From positions 13,072,932 through 13,136,931 of the forward strand of contig NC_092679.1 of assembly GCF_964355755.1 (NCBI RefSeq): 64,000 bases of DNA. The letters run 5' to 3'. The position numbers were made by a program, and so were the translations under genes. This DNA comes from Antedon mediterranea (taxonomy: Eukaryota; Echinodermata; Crinoidea; Comatulida; Antedonidae). Positions 21,576 to 34,074 of the stretch are shown here, piece by piece (position 1 is the stretch's first letter; every line of letters starts with the position of its first letter). The notes below the pieces were generated by a model, which saw only the letters and a program-made list of their open reading frames with translations, had not been told where the DNA came from and made no database searches.

Positions 21576-24500
21576 TTCATCGTTTTTGTTTTTATTTATT
21601 ATTTTATGTAGTAAATTGTATTAGTTTAAATGTATGTGTATTGTTTCTGGGGTCTTTATCGAGACAAGAAACTTGATTTCTTCTAGAGAAAACCCCAAAT
21701 GATGGCTTATTACTAATGTTTTCATTTATGTATTGTACACATCTATATATTATACTGTATAATGCCATTGTTGAACAAATAAATGTTTTTTGAACTTTAA
21801 AAGAAACCTTATTAGATTCTAAGGCATGCAATCCATCGATGGTCTTAATGTTCTTATAGAAGCGACAGATGATAATTTATCATCAATTACTATGCCAAGA
21901 TCAGAGGTTTTGTGAACATATTGTAGATATTTCCTGTTAAAATAAAGAAATTGAAATTAGAACCATTCATATTCAGGCATCTTAATTTTAATGTTTAGTT
22001 CTTGGCATACAGCTACTGATGAATAAGAAACGAAGCAAAGTAGCCAATAGTACAATTTATTATTTATTTGAACTTCAATTGTCTTCATTGTCTAAATGAA
22101 TTTACTGTGCTACTGTATTATGTTAATGAATTATATATATAATTCTGCAAACTTTTTATTGCACGGCCTAATATATGGTTCGCGGTAGTTGGAGCCACAA
22201 TAAGTTAGAATGTGGGCCTCTGGTCTCTGAAAATTGTACTTATTTGTTTTTGTATAGTAAAAATTGAGCTGATTCACCAACCAATGTCAAGTAAAAATTC
22301 ATCACACCCAGAGTCTCCCCTTTTTAAAACACACACGACGCCATGTATAGTTAGTTTAGTAGAGGTCCCAACTTGGGAAAGTCCATTCGCAGGAGATTTT
22401 GTCGTGAACCACATTCGATTCATCGGGGCGTCGAAAGTCAACGCGCGGGGAATCGAAAATCAACACGCGTGTCGTTTACGTCTCTTAATTAACTAAATAT
22501 GTTACATATACAGTATATACAATATTTACACATAAGTTGGCTTAATTTTTACATATGTTTATACATCAGTATTTTTACATTCTAATATTTTTTTTAATGG
22601 ACACATCCTCAGTACAAAAAATGTAAAAAATATATACTGTATTTTAACTAAAATATACTGATAGTATTGCCCAATAGAATTTACTCTTTTTTTTTTTAGG
22701 CACAGGCCTAGGCCTAGCCTAGGGCTTATACTTCTAGGCCCTAGCTAGCTACCATTTTAAAACCCCAAAACAATCGAAATAACTATTCCGAATCCGTCTT
22801 ATGCTACATTATGCGAGTTAACATATTATTTCAGATGAAAAACATTGAGTTTTATATTGTTTTATCCATACGTAATTACACTGGCATTAAAGATATAACA
22901 TTAAAATGTTGGCCGTTTATGAGCTATTTCGCCGATTTCTTATCGCTGGGAAATTCACCACCAGCGACATCGATCGATCGAGGAGTAGGCCTAGGCTAGA
23001 GGCATGCGTGCATGCCGGAACGGGTGGATTATTGCTATATAAATAACAAGTTTGAACAAAAGAGCTTACGAAAATCTTAGGTAAATTTTTATTAAACGTA
23101 GGCCTACTTGCTTGGCGAATCCATGCCTTTTAAATCATTTAACATGTTCGTATTATCGGATCGTACAGTAAAACCAAATAAAACACCGCCTCAACAACCT
23201 CGTGCGATGTGCGATCTGTTGTTCTTTGCAGCGGATCAACATGGTAGAGTTCATTAATTATGAGGGTGTTTAAAAATGTAATAACTATTAAAAACGTGTC
23301 TCAACCACTGTGTAATCAAAGCGTTTATTTAGTTAAAACTTGGATCCTCCCAAAATTGATAATCGCGTATTCCGGTTACCACGTGATTGATTCACGGTTT
23401 GTTGCACGCTTCTTTTTTTTCTACGTCCTGCGTGTAGTAGCGTGCATGTTTATATTATTGTTACGGTTTAACAAAGGCAGTGCATACAAATAAAAATACA
23501 ATAATAGACCACGGAGACTGCATGAATAGACATTGTTTCAACATCCTGCCTCAATTTTGTCTGGTTATTGACTATTGTTCCTGAGCTGAGGCTGGGTGTA
23601 ACCGTAAATCAATTTGGCCAAAAATATGGAGAAATTTGAAAATGCGGTAAAAAAATCAAAATGCGGTAGAAAACGTCGAGATAGCGGTAGCGTGGTAGAT
23701 GGGTACTAAAAGCGGTAGACTACCGCGAGTAGCGGTAGACTTGGGACCCCTTAGTTTGCCGAGGGTGTCGTGTCAGTCTACTATAGGATTTTACATTTGC
23801 AATCACTAGTACTGTAACTCGCCCTGTCTATATCATGTGAGCGACCCAGTTAATTAGACAATGGCTCTTTTCTAGTTAAACTCGGTGACTAACACCATTC
23901 ATTGTATCAACGCTACACTGTTTGTTGTAAGCTACATATACAAACAAAGATGTTTTTCAATTTCAATTTAGATTGTTTGCAGAATCTTATTAGACAACAC
24001 ATTTTTTATGTCGATAATAAGACATTAACTCATTATAAATTCTTTCTATTTTTGTTTGACCATGTCATTTCATGATGAGTTGCAGGGATTGGGCTGCGTG
24101 GGTGTGTGATTGGATTGAGAGCTGATGGAAACACTCTTACAAATAGTGTTCAGATAATTAAATTAGACTCAAAATATGTATTATTATACAAGAAATGAGT
24201 GACTTCATTGAATTAATTGTATTTGAACAAGGAACTAGAAACTAACACTGTAGTGTACATTAAAGGTATAATAGGGCTCTTATATTCATAGTACCTATAC
24301 AAAATTTAATCAATGACTTAATAGGCAGAACTGTGTTAAAATATTTACAATTTAGATTAATGTACCAGATTGACGTTCTGACGTACTGTTTTTGGTTGGT
24401 TTTTGGATCAGAAAATTATGTTATTATTAAGGTTAACCATAATAACACTTTAGTGTAATTTGAATAGAAATATAACAAATACACGTTTGTATAGCCTGAA

Positions 24501-24995
24501 TCACATACAGTTTCTCATAGTAATTGGAAAATTGCCAAGTATCAAAATAGAATACTTGCTTTGTTTGTTTGTTTGCACAATAGCTCCCACAATTTAGATA
24601 AGTTATATCGTCCTGAATGTTTCGGTGTTAATATGTATTACTTTACAGAACATGTCTATTTATTTTAAGGAAAATTGATATACTGGTGATGTCACAAAAG
24701 CTTACAGTTTATCAATATCTGACTTGTATCTTCCATAAGATATTCTTTCATCCAAAACATCAAGTAGTGAGCCATGTCTCTAAAATATAGTTTTTTCTGA
24801 TATATTTTTCCAAGTACTTCACTCAGTTTGGAGTGCTTTCATATTTTTCACTGATACTGTCCACAATAATTAGTTTTATTAATTTTCTTGTTATACCAAC
24901 AGACTATACTTATTGATTTTCATGACAATTGATACACAGTTAGCATAACATTATAGGCTGCCAATTATTTTTCGTTCATTTTTTTATTTTTCCAG
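21576..24995. other. Rest of intron 1, no gene recognised
   Basis: AT-rich with several palindromic TAGGCCTAGGCC patches (for example near 22700 and 22985). A patch of repeated GCGGTAGA words lies at 23640-23740. Open frames are short and lack splice or homology support. Confidence 0.5.
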
Positions 24996-25050
24996 AATGT
25001 TGCTGGAGAAATGCAAAATTGTACTCAAGAACGTGATTCCACAAATCTCA
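24996..25050 (+). CDS. IL-17R-like exon 2
   Basis: A TTTTTCCAG acceptor, 55 nt in phase 0 to 1, and a GTAAGT donor. Encodes NVAGEMQNCTQERDSTNL. The NCT glycosylation/cysteine site followed about 11 residues later by VCPDT of exon 3 matches the N-terminal cysteine spacing of IL-17RA-type ectodomains. Confidence 0.7.
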
Positions 25051-25481
25051 GTAAGTTCTAGTTTGTATGCATAAATATTAAAGATATGAATCATGCTACC
25101 ATAATTGTTATTGCTTTTCAAGTTTAGACAGGATAGAAATCATTTCTTATCCACTTCAATCTTCTGAAAATGAATATTTTTTAAATTTACATTTCCACAA
25201 AAGTAATCCATGGATTTTTTAAAGCAAAACATGTTAATTTCTTGCCATAGATTTACTTCGGGAAGTTGCAGCTCACCACAGGGGTCTGGATTTTTAAATT
25301 ATGAATTAACAGTTTATTTTTAATTAACTTAATTTTATATTAATTCATTGTATTGTCACAAACTATTATTTTGTATCAAAGGTTTTGACTGTCACTCAGA
25401 AATGGATGTGACAAAAATAATGACTAAATATAGGCCTAATCTCATGTTTATTTTAATTGAATGTTTTTATATAATTCCTAG

Positions 25482-25631
25482 ATGTATGTCCCGATACATA
25501 TAACAACAACAATGGCCCTGGAACAGCGCCTCAGGCTGAAAATATTGATGTTTCTTATTATGTGGCAACTTATGGTGACAGATCTGAAACTTTCACACTA
25601 TTAAACATTTCATTTGACTTGAATATGAATG
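25482..25631 (+). CDS. IL-17R-like exon 3
   Basis: A TTCCTAG acceptor, 150 nt, phase 1-1, GTAAGT donor. Reads NVCPDTYNNNNGPGTAPQAE then IDVSYYVATYGD and FTLLNISFDLNMN. The pro/asn-rich loop after the cysteine and the two strands correspond to the start of the first FnIII-like domain of IL-17 receptors. NIS is a possible N-glycosylation site. Confidence 0.78.
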
Positions 25632-26004
25632 GTAAGTAAAAATAACAATAATTTATTAACAGGATGAATTGACTTTGTTGCTTTGAGTTTGTTGGACATG
25701 AGATGAGTTTATGGGAAATGTTACAAGAATATCTCTTTACAAATGTATCTGAAGTAAATTATCATACACTCCTTTAATCTCAGATTGTGTTAAAAGTCGG
25801 AAATTGTTTTTGTTGCGTTTGGTCTAAGGGAGGAGAAAAAAAATGTAATTTGCATCTAAACTTGTGGTCATTTGATCTGACATCTATTGAATTTCATTTT
25901 TTTACCCATTGTGGAATATGTCACACTGTGTAATGATGAAGATACATAACATGAATAAAACTACGAAAACTTTGAGTTATTTTCATTGTTTTATATAAAA
26001 AAAT

Positions 26005-26570
26005 ACAGGGGCTGATCCAGTATTTAGAGGCCCCAGAAAAAATTATGTCATCTAACTTTTTATAATCCAAACGTTTACGGCTACTCTATGTTGATCACAC
26101 AACGTTCATATTATTCATGTTTTGTGGTTGATCACACAACGTTCATACTATTCATGTGGTTGTGGTTGATCACACAACGTTCATATTATTCAAGTGGTTG
26201 TGGTTGATCACACAACGTTCATCATGTGGTTGTGGTTGATCACACAATGTTCATATTATTCAAGTGGTTGTGGTTGATCACACAATGTTCATATTATTCA
26301 TGTGGTTGTGGTTGATCACACAACGTTCATATTATTCAAATGGTTGTGGTTGATCACAAAACGTTCATATTATTCATGTGGTTGTGGTTGATCACACAAC
26401 ATTCATATTATTTACATGTATTAATGTGCAGCTTCACACCTACTGGGTTACAGAAAATTGTTTAAGATAGTAATTATTTTATAACATAAAGAGGTTAAAG
26501 ACATGGCTGTTAAATTTTAGGGGGAACTAAAGCCTGTTTAGTCTCGCCTAAATCTGTGCTTGATAAAATT
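26005..26570 (+). mobile_element. MITE-like element with internal minisatellite (intron 3)
   Basis: Begins CAGGGGCTGATCCAG and ends around GCCTAAATCTGTGCTTG. The right 120 bases match 55720-55835 (AGACATGGCTG-TAAATTTTAGGG, then AAAGCCTGTTTAG). Its middle is the 38-bp array. Ends of this CAGGGGCGGAT type are common in non-autonomous DNA elements; superfamily uncertain. Confidence 0.55.
26091..26420 (+). repeat. 38-bp minisatellite, about nine units
   Basis: The unit starts TTGATCACACAACGTTCATA and ends GTGGTTGTGG. Units differ by single bases (CAACG/CAATG, TTCATG/TTCAAG). One unit is shortened by about 6 bases. Each carries TGATCA and most AACGTT palindromes. Confidence 0.92.
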
Positions 26571-26756
26571 TACCAGCATAATATTGAATGGCACATTGTA
26601 CATTGCCTAACCACCAATTAAATGGCAGTAATACACTGATGTGGTATATTACAGTGATCTAGTACAATATCAAAATACTTTGATGCTTTTACTGAGTAAA
26701 GAATTGTACAGATACAGACTGTGGACTGACTTTGTAATGATGTATTTTTATTTCAG

Positions 26757-26890
26757 GTTCTGAAATATACACTGGGGCAATAATAGAGATAACAGAACTA
26801 GGAGTAACTAGTAACATGCAATGTCATTACTTAAACTTTAATGGTGATGTCATAACTGAAAATGACCTTGTAACTGAAAATGGTATAATT
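26757..26890 (+). CDS. IL-17R-like exon 4
   Basis: A TTTATTTCAG acceptor, 134 nt, phase 1 to 0, GTAAGT donor. Encodes GSEIYTGAIIEITELGVTSN then MQCHYLNFNG and ENDLVTENGII. The L/I-rich strand followed by a cysteine-bearing strand fits the middle of the first IL-17R domain. Confidence 0.75.
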
Positions 26891-27459
26891 GTAAGTATTC
26901 TTTTACATAGTAAGTTTACATATAGATTCACTCTATATAAATAAATGTCTTTTTGAACAACATCCTGAAAAAAGTTTGTTCTTTTTCAATGCAATAATTT
27001 GACTTTACTCTACTAATAACTCGATTCATACATTCGCCTGAGTTTTCAGAATTTGAACCTCTAGTTTCCGTGTAATTGCATTAAATATCTCGGTACCAGT
27101 AACTTTTCATCAGGTTTGAATAGAATGGGTCTGAATGTCAAATTAAATGTATTAAAGACTTGCTACAGACCCACAGTGGTTGGGGTTGAGATGAGAACAT
27201 TTTTGGATTATTATAGATTATAGACCTCTAGGTTCTTGGAAGTTAGAGTCTTTTTGGAAGAATGAACAAATCACTGGCTATATGTCAATGCATAACATCG
27301 AGAATCTTCCATTATACGATGTCGATACACATCACAGGTGGATCTCCTTGATATATCAATTCGGCTCTCATATCTATACATCTTTTAAAATGGTTATTAT
27401 ATTCAACCCGACGTCTGTTTTCAGACCTCTGCGATTCCATGTTTACCTGCCTGGGTTAA

Positions 27460-27910
27460 GGCTTTCTATACCTCCGCCAAGGAGGTATATGTAATCGATC
27501 CTGTGTGTCTGTTTGTCTTTCTGTTTGTTAGCAGGATTACTCAAAGGTTACCTTGCAAGATCTTTAACAAAATAAAAATACAGATAGATATTTGGTCACT
27601 CCATTAAATTTTGGAGGCAATCCGGACCACGGTTTCAATTCTGGACCACTTTTTAGTATTATTTTCAGACATGATAGTGTTAAAAGATAGGACAGAATTT
27701 TCAAAAGCCGGCGAGCAGTCTTAAAGTAACAAGTAAACTGGAATTGCATTTTCTCAAGAACTACGTTTGTCCAAAAAAACATTTTTGTACAAGAGTAAAG
27801 AGTTATAATTTGTGATTTGTAATTTTAAACATAATTTGATTTAATGTACAGAATTTTTGATACGAGTAGTTTTAAAAAACCTATTTCTTTTCAAATTCAC
27901 CTGTTTGTTT
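27460..27910 (-). mobile_element. R2 repeat copy in intron 4
   Basis: A reverse-complement copy of the family that forms the array at 58100-64000. It includes the CCTCCGCCAAGGAGGTATA palindrome, the TCACTCCATTAAATTTTGGA stretch, the GCCGGCGAGCAGTCTTAAAG block and the ACAAATTATAACTCTTG region. Non-coding. Confidence 0.8.
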
Positions 27911-28016
27911 TTGTATTACAAAATATAGATTTACAATCTTACTATTGTAAGTCAACTGAAACTTTTTTTAGTTGAAAGGCTGGTTACCAAACTCACAAAC
28001 ACATGCTTGTAGTGAA

Positions 28017-28018
<2 letters not shown>

Positions 28019-28113
<95 letters not shown>
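28019..28113 (+). repeat. (TA)n microsatellite
   Basis: About 95 bases of uninterrupted TA in intron 4. Long enough for length polymorphism and cruciform extrusion. Confidence 0.97.
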
Positions 28114-28115
<2 letters not shown>

Positions 28116-28319
28116 AGAGTGACTTTCTAGTTGAGTGTGAAAAGTAGTGCAGAGGTGTTTCGTAGAGGAGATAAAAATTTACTTCCGAATTCACAGAACT
28201 TTATAAATTAGAACATTAGGCTTCTTTCAATTAATTTCACTCTTAATCTAGCACTTTAGGCATTTCATTGTCACAGATAATTTGCTTATAATTCACTGAG
28301 CTGTACAATCTTTTTATAG

Positions 28320-28443
28320 AAACGGATATTCTTTGATTGCACAGCAATTTTGGTACCAGGTAACGTGCAGTACTTGATCAGTATTAAAACATTGCCATAT
28401 ACTGTTGAATCAGAACCAACATTTAAGTATTATTGGACACCAA
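28320..28443 (+). CDS. IL-17R-like exon 5
   Basis: A TTTTTATAG acceptor, 124 nt, phase 0 to 1, GTAAGT donor. Encodes KRIFFDCTAILVPGNVQYLI then SIKTLPYTVESEPTFKYYWT. The V-P/D-x-x-x-Y-x-I/V-x-x-x-x-LP pattern closely follows the end of domain 1 in IL-17RA-type receptors. This is the best single-exon match of the gene. Confidence 0.8.
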
Positions 28444-30200
28444 GTAAGTATGATGTTGTGATCAAAATAGGTAGCATGTTAAAGTACATTACATTTTTAA
28501 CGAAGTGCAATGTTCACAGACAAGGAATAATCTATATTTTAATGCTACTAAATTGTTCATGTTTTTACATATCTCCTCCAAAACCACTGATCGTTATGTG
28601 CCTCTGGCACACTGATGTTTATTGATGGGCCACACACGATAGGCTATGTCACTTTCCTGAATTCTAAGGATAAACACACAAAAAAAATGCAAAAAATAGC
28701 AGTAATTTGACATCTCAGCGACCATGTTACGTACTCTATAAACTACGAAACCTCCTCTGTTGTGTACTGCCATGGCCGGATCTACAAATACCATGCTGGG
28801 CCGCCAAAAAACTATTAGTCAACCGTATCGAATGATCACATCGTTGAACACCTATTCTTTGAACAGAATGATTTTCGTAAATCACGGCTTGGCTTAATTG
28901 ATTGATTGATATCAATACTTAGTACGTTCGAGTTCGAATCCGCAAAGGGGTAATTATTGAGTCTCACCGCTTAAAGCTAAAAATCAAAACTAGACCACAA
29001 TGTTGCAAAACTTGCAAAAAAGATACGAAACCTCACAAAAAAAAATTGCAAAATATAAAAACCATGAAATAAAAAAAAATGTAAATGAACAAAAAAACAC
29101 ACAAAAATAAAACAAATCCAAATATCCGCTACCCAATGACATTAAAATGTCAACCAGTATTGGTATGTTCAAACATAAAATTCATGATATGTTTGTCACC
29201 AGTTATCTTTATTTTTAAGCTACTGGTTAATTCATTTTCTCTCGACATTTGATTTGTTATTATCACTGCATTATTTCCATTGTTAGTATTTTTATCGTTA
29301 CAATTAATATGGTACATTATACTGTTTTTATTTATTTATTTAATTATTTATCTATTTCAATTTCAATTTTGTTTGTTTTGTTTTTTGTTTTTTTTCGTTT
29401 TAAGGGGCTTTGCGTCTAAAGCATTAGCTTACAGCTTAACCCCGTTCACAATCTCAATTAATTTTGCATGTACTTTGTATTATCTGAGATTGTGAATAAA
29501 GTTATATATATATATATTTAAAAATACACCCAAAATGTAAAAGTTTGTGTCCGAGTGCATCATGTAATTTCGACTACTTTTTGTGTTGATTTCAGATTCT
29601 GTAAGCATTATTATTATTAATTCAATAATATACCAATTCATATTTTATCATTAAAATGTTTTAATCTGCCGACTGATCGACAGACTTCAACGTTCATGAG
29701 AGGGACATGCACGTTGTCACTTTCTGAGGCGCACTCTGATTAATATTCACACAGCACAAAGTCCCATATCCAGTATTGCTTTCATTTTGTAGCTTACAGA
29801 TATTTCAAAGCAATTACTCCGTGTATAAAAAAATCAATGGCCGTAAATAGTTCCGAATTGTATTCTTGACAATTTTTTTGTTTGGGTCAGGAAGAGTGTG
29901 CATATGTGGCACATGCAAGGGAAATCAGACATAAGTCGCATTTGTAGACAAATAAATAAGTAAACTTTAATATTTTGTGTGGTATGTTGGTTAAAAAGAT
30001 GGTGTCAAATTATGTATGATTTTTATAAAACCTATCATGTTTTAGGCTTAAATTGAAAGTGTTCCAGTGGGTTGATTTTAATGAAAATTTTTGCATAATA
30101 ATAGAACAATCAATAATTAGATGTTTTGCCCTACTCTGACGTAATTTGTACTTTATACTAAGTACATTTGAGAATACTTGCGAAAAAATTTGCAAGTAGT

Positions 30201-30271
30201 TCTCGGGTGGGACTCGATCCCACGACCTCCAGATCACTAGCCTTGCGTTCATACCTCTAGACCACCGAGCT
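30201..30271 (-). repeat. tRNA-derived SINE head (minus)
   Basis: The minus strand reads AGCTCGGTGGTCTAGAGGTA, then GGGATCGAGTCCCA and CCGAGA. Box A-like TGGTCTAGAGG, box B-like GGGATCGAGTCC and a CTCGG/CCGAG acceptor pair are visible. The anticodon arm is not regular, so a SINE head is favoured over a working tRNA. Confidence 0.65.
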
Positions 30272-30304
30272 TGGGCTCGAATCTAACCACTAGCCATCAG
30301 CTCA

Positions 30305-30328
30305 AGCTCGGTGGTCTAGAGGTATGAA
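30305..30328 (+). repeat. Second, truncated SINE head (plus)
   Basis: AGCTCGGTGGTCTAGAGGTA repeated in the opposite orientation, about 35 bases from the minus-strand head. It gives a head-to-head arrangement with the rest of the second copy missing. Confidence 0.7.
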
Positions 30329-30955
30329 CTCAAATGTACAAAATATCTAATCACTAAACTCACTGACGCAAAAACTACAATTACAATAGAACATTGAAAT
30401 AAAACAATTAGAATACCATTTTGCTAGGGCGTAAACTGAAACGGCCTGTTTATTTGTTTGTATTTGGCATTTCCTGTATACTTAACTTTAAAAGCATTTT
30501 TCTCAAAACACTGATTGTAATAGCCCAACTTTTAGACTGAGATATCTGTGCAAGTAGACATGGTATCAAGATATTTTTTTCAGCATCTTAAATCTTGGAT
30601 TATGTAGTTTTAGTATTGTAAAAATCTCAATTTTGAAAATTCCGACTTATGTCTGCTTCCCCTTGCATGTGCCACATATACTTAATTATTATTAAGGAAG
30701 ACAAACCGTGCGTATCACTGGTTACTGGTAGACCATAATTTAATTACAAAAGTAGCAAGTAGCTAACAAATCTCCCATACAATTTTTTTATTTTTTTTAA
30801 TTTGTCAAAGTACTTTTATTACAGTGCGCAATTAAAAAGACTGTGCGGTTGCGGAGCATGGGTTACTGTTATTGTGATTTATGATACTGATGTCAAACGA
30901 TTCCTTGTATCACTCACTATAACAAACATTAATCTTTGTTATTGTTTTTTTAAAG

Positions 30956-31006
30956 GTTGCTTCTACAGGAAAAATGATTATTATTGTCAATACACACATA
31001 AAGAAG
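30956..31006 (+). CDS. IL-17R-like exon 6
   Basis: A short 51-nt exon, phase 1-1 (TTTTTAAAG acceptor, GTAATG donor). Encodes SCFYRKNDYYCQYTHKE. The two cysteines separated by eight residues match the inter-domain C...C linker of IL-17 receptors that precedes the second FnIII-like domain. Confidence 0.68.
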
Positions 31007-31242
31007 GTAATGTATATAAATAAATATCAGATTGAATATTGTATTATGCATATTTGATTGTTAGTACTTGTGTAGAAAAATAAAAAGAGCTTTAAATTCA
31101 CTTGAACCCTTTTTGTTTTTTTATAAAAACAAACTAAATCAATACAGTACCTTACTGTAGTATCGTACTGGTTTCATACTTAAAACAAATTTGTTTTATA
31201 TGTGCATTTATTTTGTAATTGACTTGTGTGTTTTAATATTAG

Positions 31243-31430
31243 ATTTACCTGGTGTGTGGACACCATCTGAGTATGAAGTTGATCCTAGCGGGCGAAAGCG
31301 AGTTGAATTGGTCTTCAACCTCGCGCCATACAATTTTGATAAGTACATAGTATATTTTACAGAGATGGAAATTGTTGGTTATGTACACGGAACAATTTCA
31401 GGCCATCTATACTGTCTTAGTATATACGTG
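31243..31430 (+). CDS. IL-17R-like exon 7
   Basis: A TTAATATTAG acceptor, 188 nt, phase 1 to 0, GTAAGA donor. Encodes DLPGVWTPSEYEVDPSG, then VELVFNLAPYNFDKYIVYFT, ending HLYCLSIYV. The W-x-P opening, the V-x-F-x-L strand and the Y-x-V/I-x-F/L strand match the second IL-17R domain. Confidence 0.8.
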
Positions 31431-31791
31431 GTAAGAAAGTATTAATATATTTGTCTTGTTGTCTCTTGAATAATTTCTTATGGTGAGATGTTTATGTAAC
31501 CGCAAGAAATGGGACCAAGCGTCCAGTTCAACTTATTTAAAAAGATTAAATGGCCAGTATTTTATATAACAATGTACCACATTAAATATAGAAAAGAATG
31601 TATGGCTTAGGCTGCCATTATCGTCAAACAGTTCGCAGGATTTTTATTCATCAGTAATGGGGCTTAATACCATGAAAACCTACAATATTGATATAATATT
31701 GAGTAAACATTTTTTTTATCACATATAGTCACAGATCCAGAAAATATTTCCTTTATATGGTTTTAATTTTACATGGCATTTCCTTTTTTAG

Positions 31792-31845
31792 GAGAACTTT
31801 GATATGACTAACTATACAAAATGTCTAAAAGATGAGGAATTTCAG
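31792..31845 (+). CDS. IL-17R-like exon 8
   Basis: A TTTTTTAG acceptor, 54 nt, phase 0-0, GTAGGA donor. Encodes ENFDMTNYTKCLKDEEFQ. NYT is a possible glycosylation site, and the single cysteine could pair with LYC of exon 7. It is assigned by frame and position. Confidence 0.62.
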
Positions 31846-32101
31846 GTAGGAAACATAGCCTCAATAGCATAAAATATTTCAACAAATAAAATAATTATAC
31901 TTACAAATATAGTAATTATTCATTATTATTCATTCATTTATGCGTTTAGTGTTAACATTATTTAACCTATCCACTCTACCTCAGTATTTCGCAGAGGTTA
32001 GTTTTTTAATAGTAAAAAAAAAAGTTCATACTTTCAGATTCTCTCTCTCTTGTGTAAAGTGGCTAATGAAGATTATCGGTTTTAAAATTAAGTTAAAAAA
32101 C

Positions 32102-32138
32102 CAGGGAAGAGTTAAATTAGTAATTTAACTCTTCCCTG
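32102..32138. repeat. Perfect short hairpin in intron 8
   Basis: CAGGGAAGAGTTAAATT, a 3-base loop, then its exact complement. The 17-bp perfect stem is probably a relic of a tiny inverted-repeat element. Confidence 0.85.
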
Positions 32139-32280
32139 AAAAAAACTAATTAAGGTTTTACAAATGTTATGTTTATTAATGTGGTATTTTGTAGGCAAAT
32201 TGTCAATTTTATGGATTTTTTTACAACAGTCATTCAAAATTGAGTTATTTACTTATCATTATCTCAACATCCTGTTACAG

Positions 32281-32367
32281 TTTGAGGTCAGTAGCTGGAA
32301 GGATAAAAACGAAACATTTATACAAGTTATTTGGACTGACATTCCACAGGCTTTCTACTATGTTGAG
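32281..32367 (+). CDS. IL-17R-like exon 9
   Basis: A CCTGTTACAG acceptor, 87 nt, phase 0-0, GTAAAA donor. Encodes FEVSSWKDKNETFIQVIWTD then IPQAFYYVE. The V-x-W-x-x-I/L strand and the Y-x-V end fit the last strands of the second domain. The frame continues into the exon at 51901 across the 19.5-kb intron. Confidence 0.7.
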
Positions 32368-32689
32368 GTAAAAATTACACCATTAATATTCTTAGATATG
32401 TATTTCCCCAAAAAACATAAAAAATAAAGATGAATAAAATCAGACTTTTAATATGCCATTTATAAATTTTAATATTTACACTAAATTCAACCAAAAACCT
32501 ATTGGCTGGTAGCCAATTTGACTATTTTTGCTTTAAAATACAGTTTTTTCAAGTAAATATTTTTTTTTCAATCAACTCAACAGAACCCACATCCGTAGAC
32601 AAGTCATGACGGAAATTGGGCCTTATATATATATATATATATATATATACAGTTATTATTACCGTAAATAAATAATCGTCCATGTGGCT

Positions 32690-32962
32690 TCCTTCATCTA
32701 TATATTAATTTACATAAGGGCAAAATTCGGTAAATCGCGCGTTACTTCTAGAATGTTTACTCGATGGTATATAAAGTTGGTTCGTACTTTCGGTACTGAT
32801 TTTAACCACCTGATGTAACCCTCTTTACTAATTAAATTGAGTCAGATAATTAGTTATTGACGATTAAAACGAATTTAGGTTCAACGATTTGCCCCAAATA
32901 GGGGTGTTTTCCGATCGTGGTATACTGTCTAATACATGTCCATCGTGAAAAATACCCGCATA
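32690..32962 (+). repeat. Core C repeat, left half of an interrupted copy
   Basis: Matches 49318-49588 closely: GGGCAAAATTCGGTAAATCG, the TATATAAAGTTGGTTCGTAC block and AATACCCGCA. It stops at the 14.1-kb element. Its continuation (CAATAATACGAGGATGCTTC) resumes at 47066. Confidence 0.85.
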
Positions 32963-34074
32963 CACTGTAAAAACTGGCGTTGTATTTTAACACGTTGTGA
33001 TGTTTAATTATCAACGGTAGGTGTTAAAATAGCATATTATTAACACTTGGTGTGTTATCAGTGCCGTTAAATTTTAACATCATGGTGTTTATAACGATCA
33101 TTGTATTTTAAAATAAAGTTTTACATGGGAAATAATACATAGGCCTATGCTATGATAGGCCTTATTCATTTTAGTGATTTAAAAACATTGGTAAACCTAC
33201 GAATATGAATTTCAGAGCTACGAATATCTCAGATTTTTTTCCTGTTTTGTTATATTTACTCCGTGAAAATATTTTATTAACGCATGACGTTTAAAGTACT
33301 CGTTGAAGTTTCTCACTGTTTAACGCATAGCGCTTGCAGATAAGTCACATGATCACGCGGCGCGCGCGAGCGAGAGGCCGGTTAGAGATTCAGGCGCCAT
33401 TGTTTTCCATTGGTGAGCGAGAGAATCGGAGAAGATCACAATCACTAATCACATCAATCTTCTTTCATCGTATAGGTAATTGTTATCTGTATTTTGAACT
33501 ACTGATAGTTTTTTATCATGTTTTGGTCGTAGTTCGAAGTGAAGGATATTTGTCATTATGGCCTAGCTAGGATCTCCTATTATTTAACTGTAACATAGAT
33601 TAGGCTAGGCCTGATGGACCCGTGTGTTCATCATACTACTTTCTTACACACCGCCGCGCGCGCCTTGGCGCATGTCCTCTCTCCCCGAGTTTATGGTCCG
33701 GTCGCATTTGAACAGTCAGACATTAGAACTAGGCCTAGGCCGCCGGGTATATAGGCACTAGCTAGGCTATACTAGTGTTCAGAAAATCTAGGCTTGGCCA
33801 CCTATAGAATAGGCACTAGGCTAGGCCTATTAGTATTATTAATATGCCTGCCTACTCCTTGCCTGCCGGGCTACCTAGCCTGTTTAAAAATAAATGGGTC
33901 ATATGACCAATTCAAATTTGAGTCCTTACTAGCTAGGCCAGTCTACTTCTAAGGTCCATACATTTTTTTATTAGTTTATCAGGCCCCCCGCGAAATTACG
34001 ATTTTTTAAAATTGTTTTTAAAATGTTTTTAATTTAAATTTTTGTATTAATTTATTTTATTTTGAGGGAGCTGA

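Larger units (their letters stand above)
29898..30676. mobile_element. Foldback element with ~40-bp terminal inverted repeats
   Basis: The left end CATATGTGGCACATGCAAGG and following AGACATAAGTCG is mirrored at the right by CGACTTATGTCTG and CCTTGCATGTGCCACATAT. About 780 bases overall, non-coding apart from the tRNA-like heads inside. Confidence 0.75.
28444..30955. other. Intron 5: foldback with SINE heads, otherwise no gene
   Basis: Contains the foldback at 29898-30676. The rest is AT-rich low complexity. Short open frames here lack support. Confidence 0.5.

Noticed and set aside
26091-26420. CRISPR-like array
   Set aside because: Units are directly contiguous with no variable spacers, and the genome is a metazoan; it is a minisatellite.
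27952-28194. Minus-strand frame with alternating Tyr-Ile
   Set aside because: Translation of the (TA)n microsatellite.
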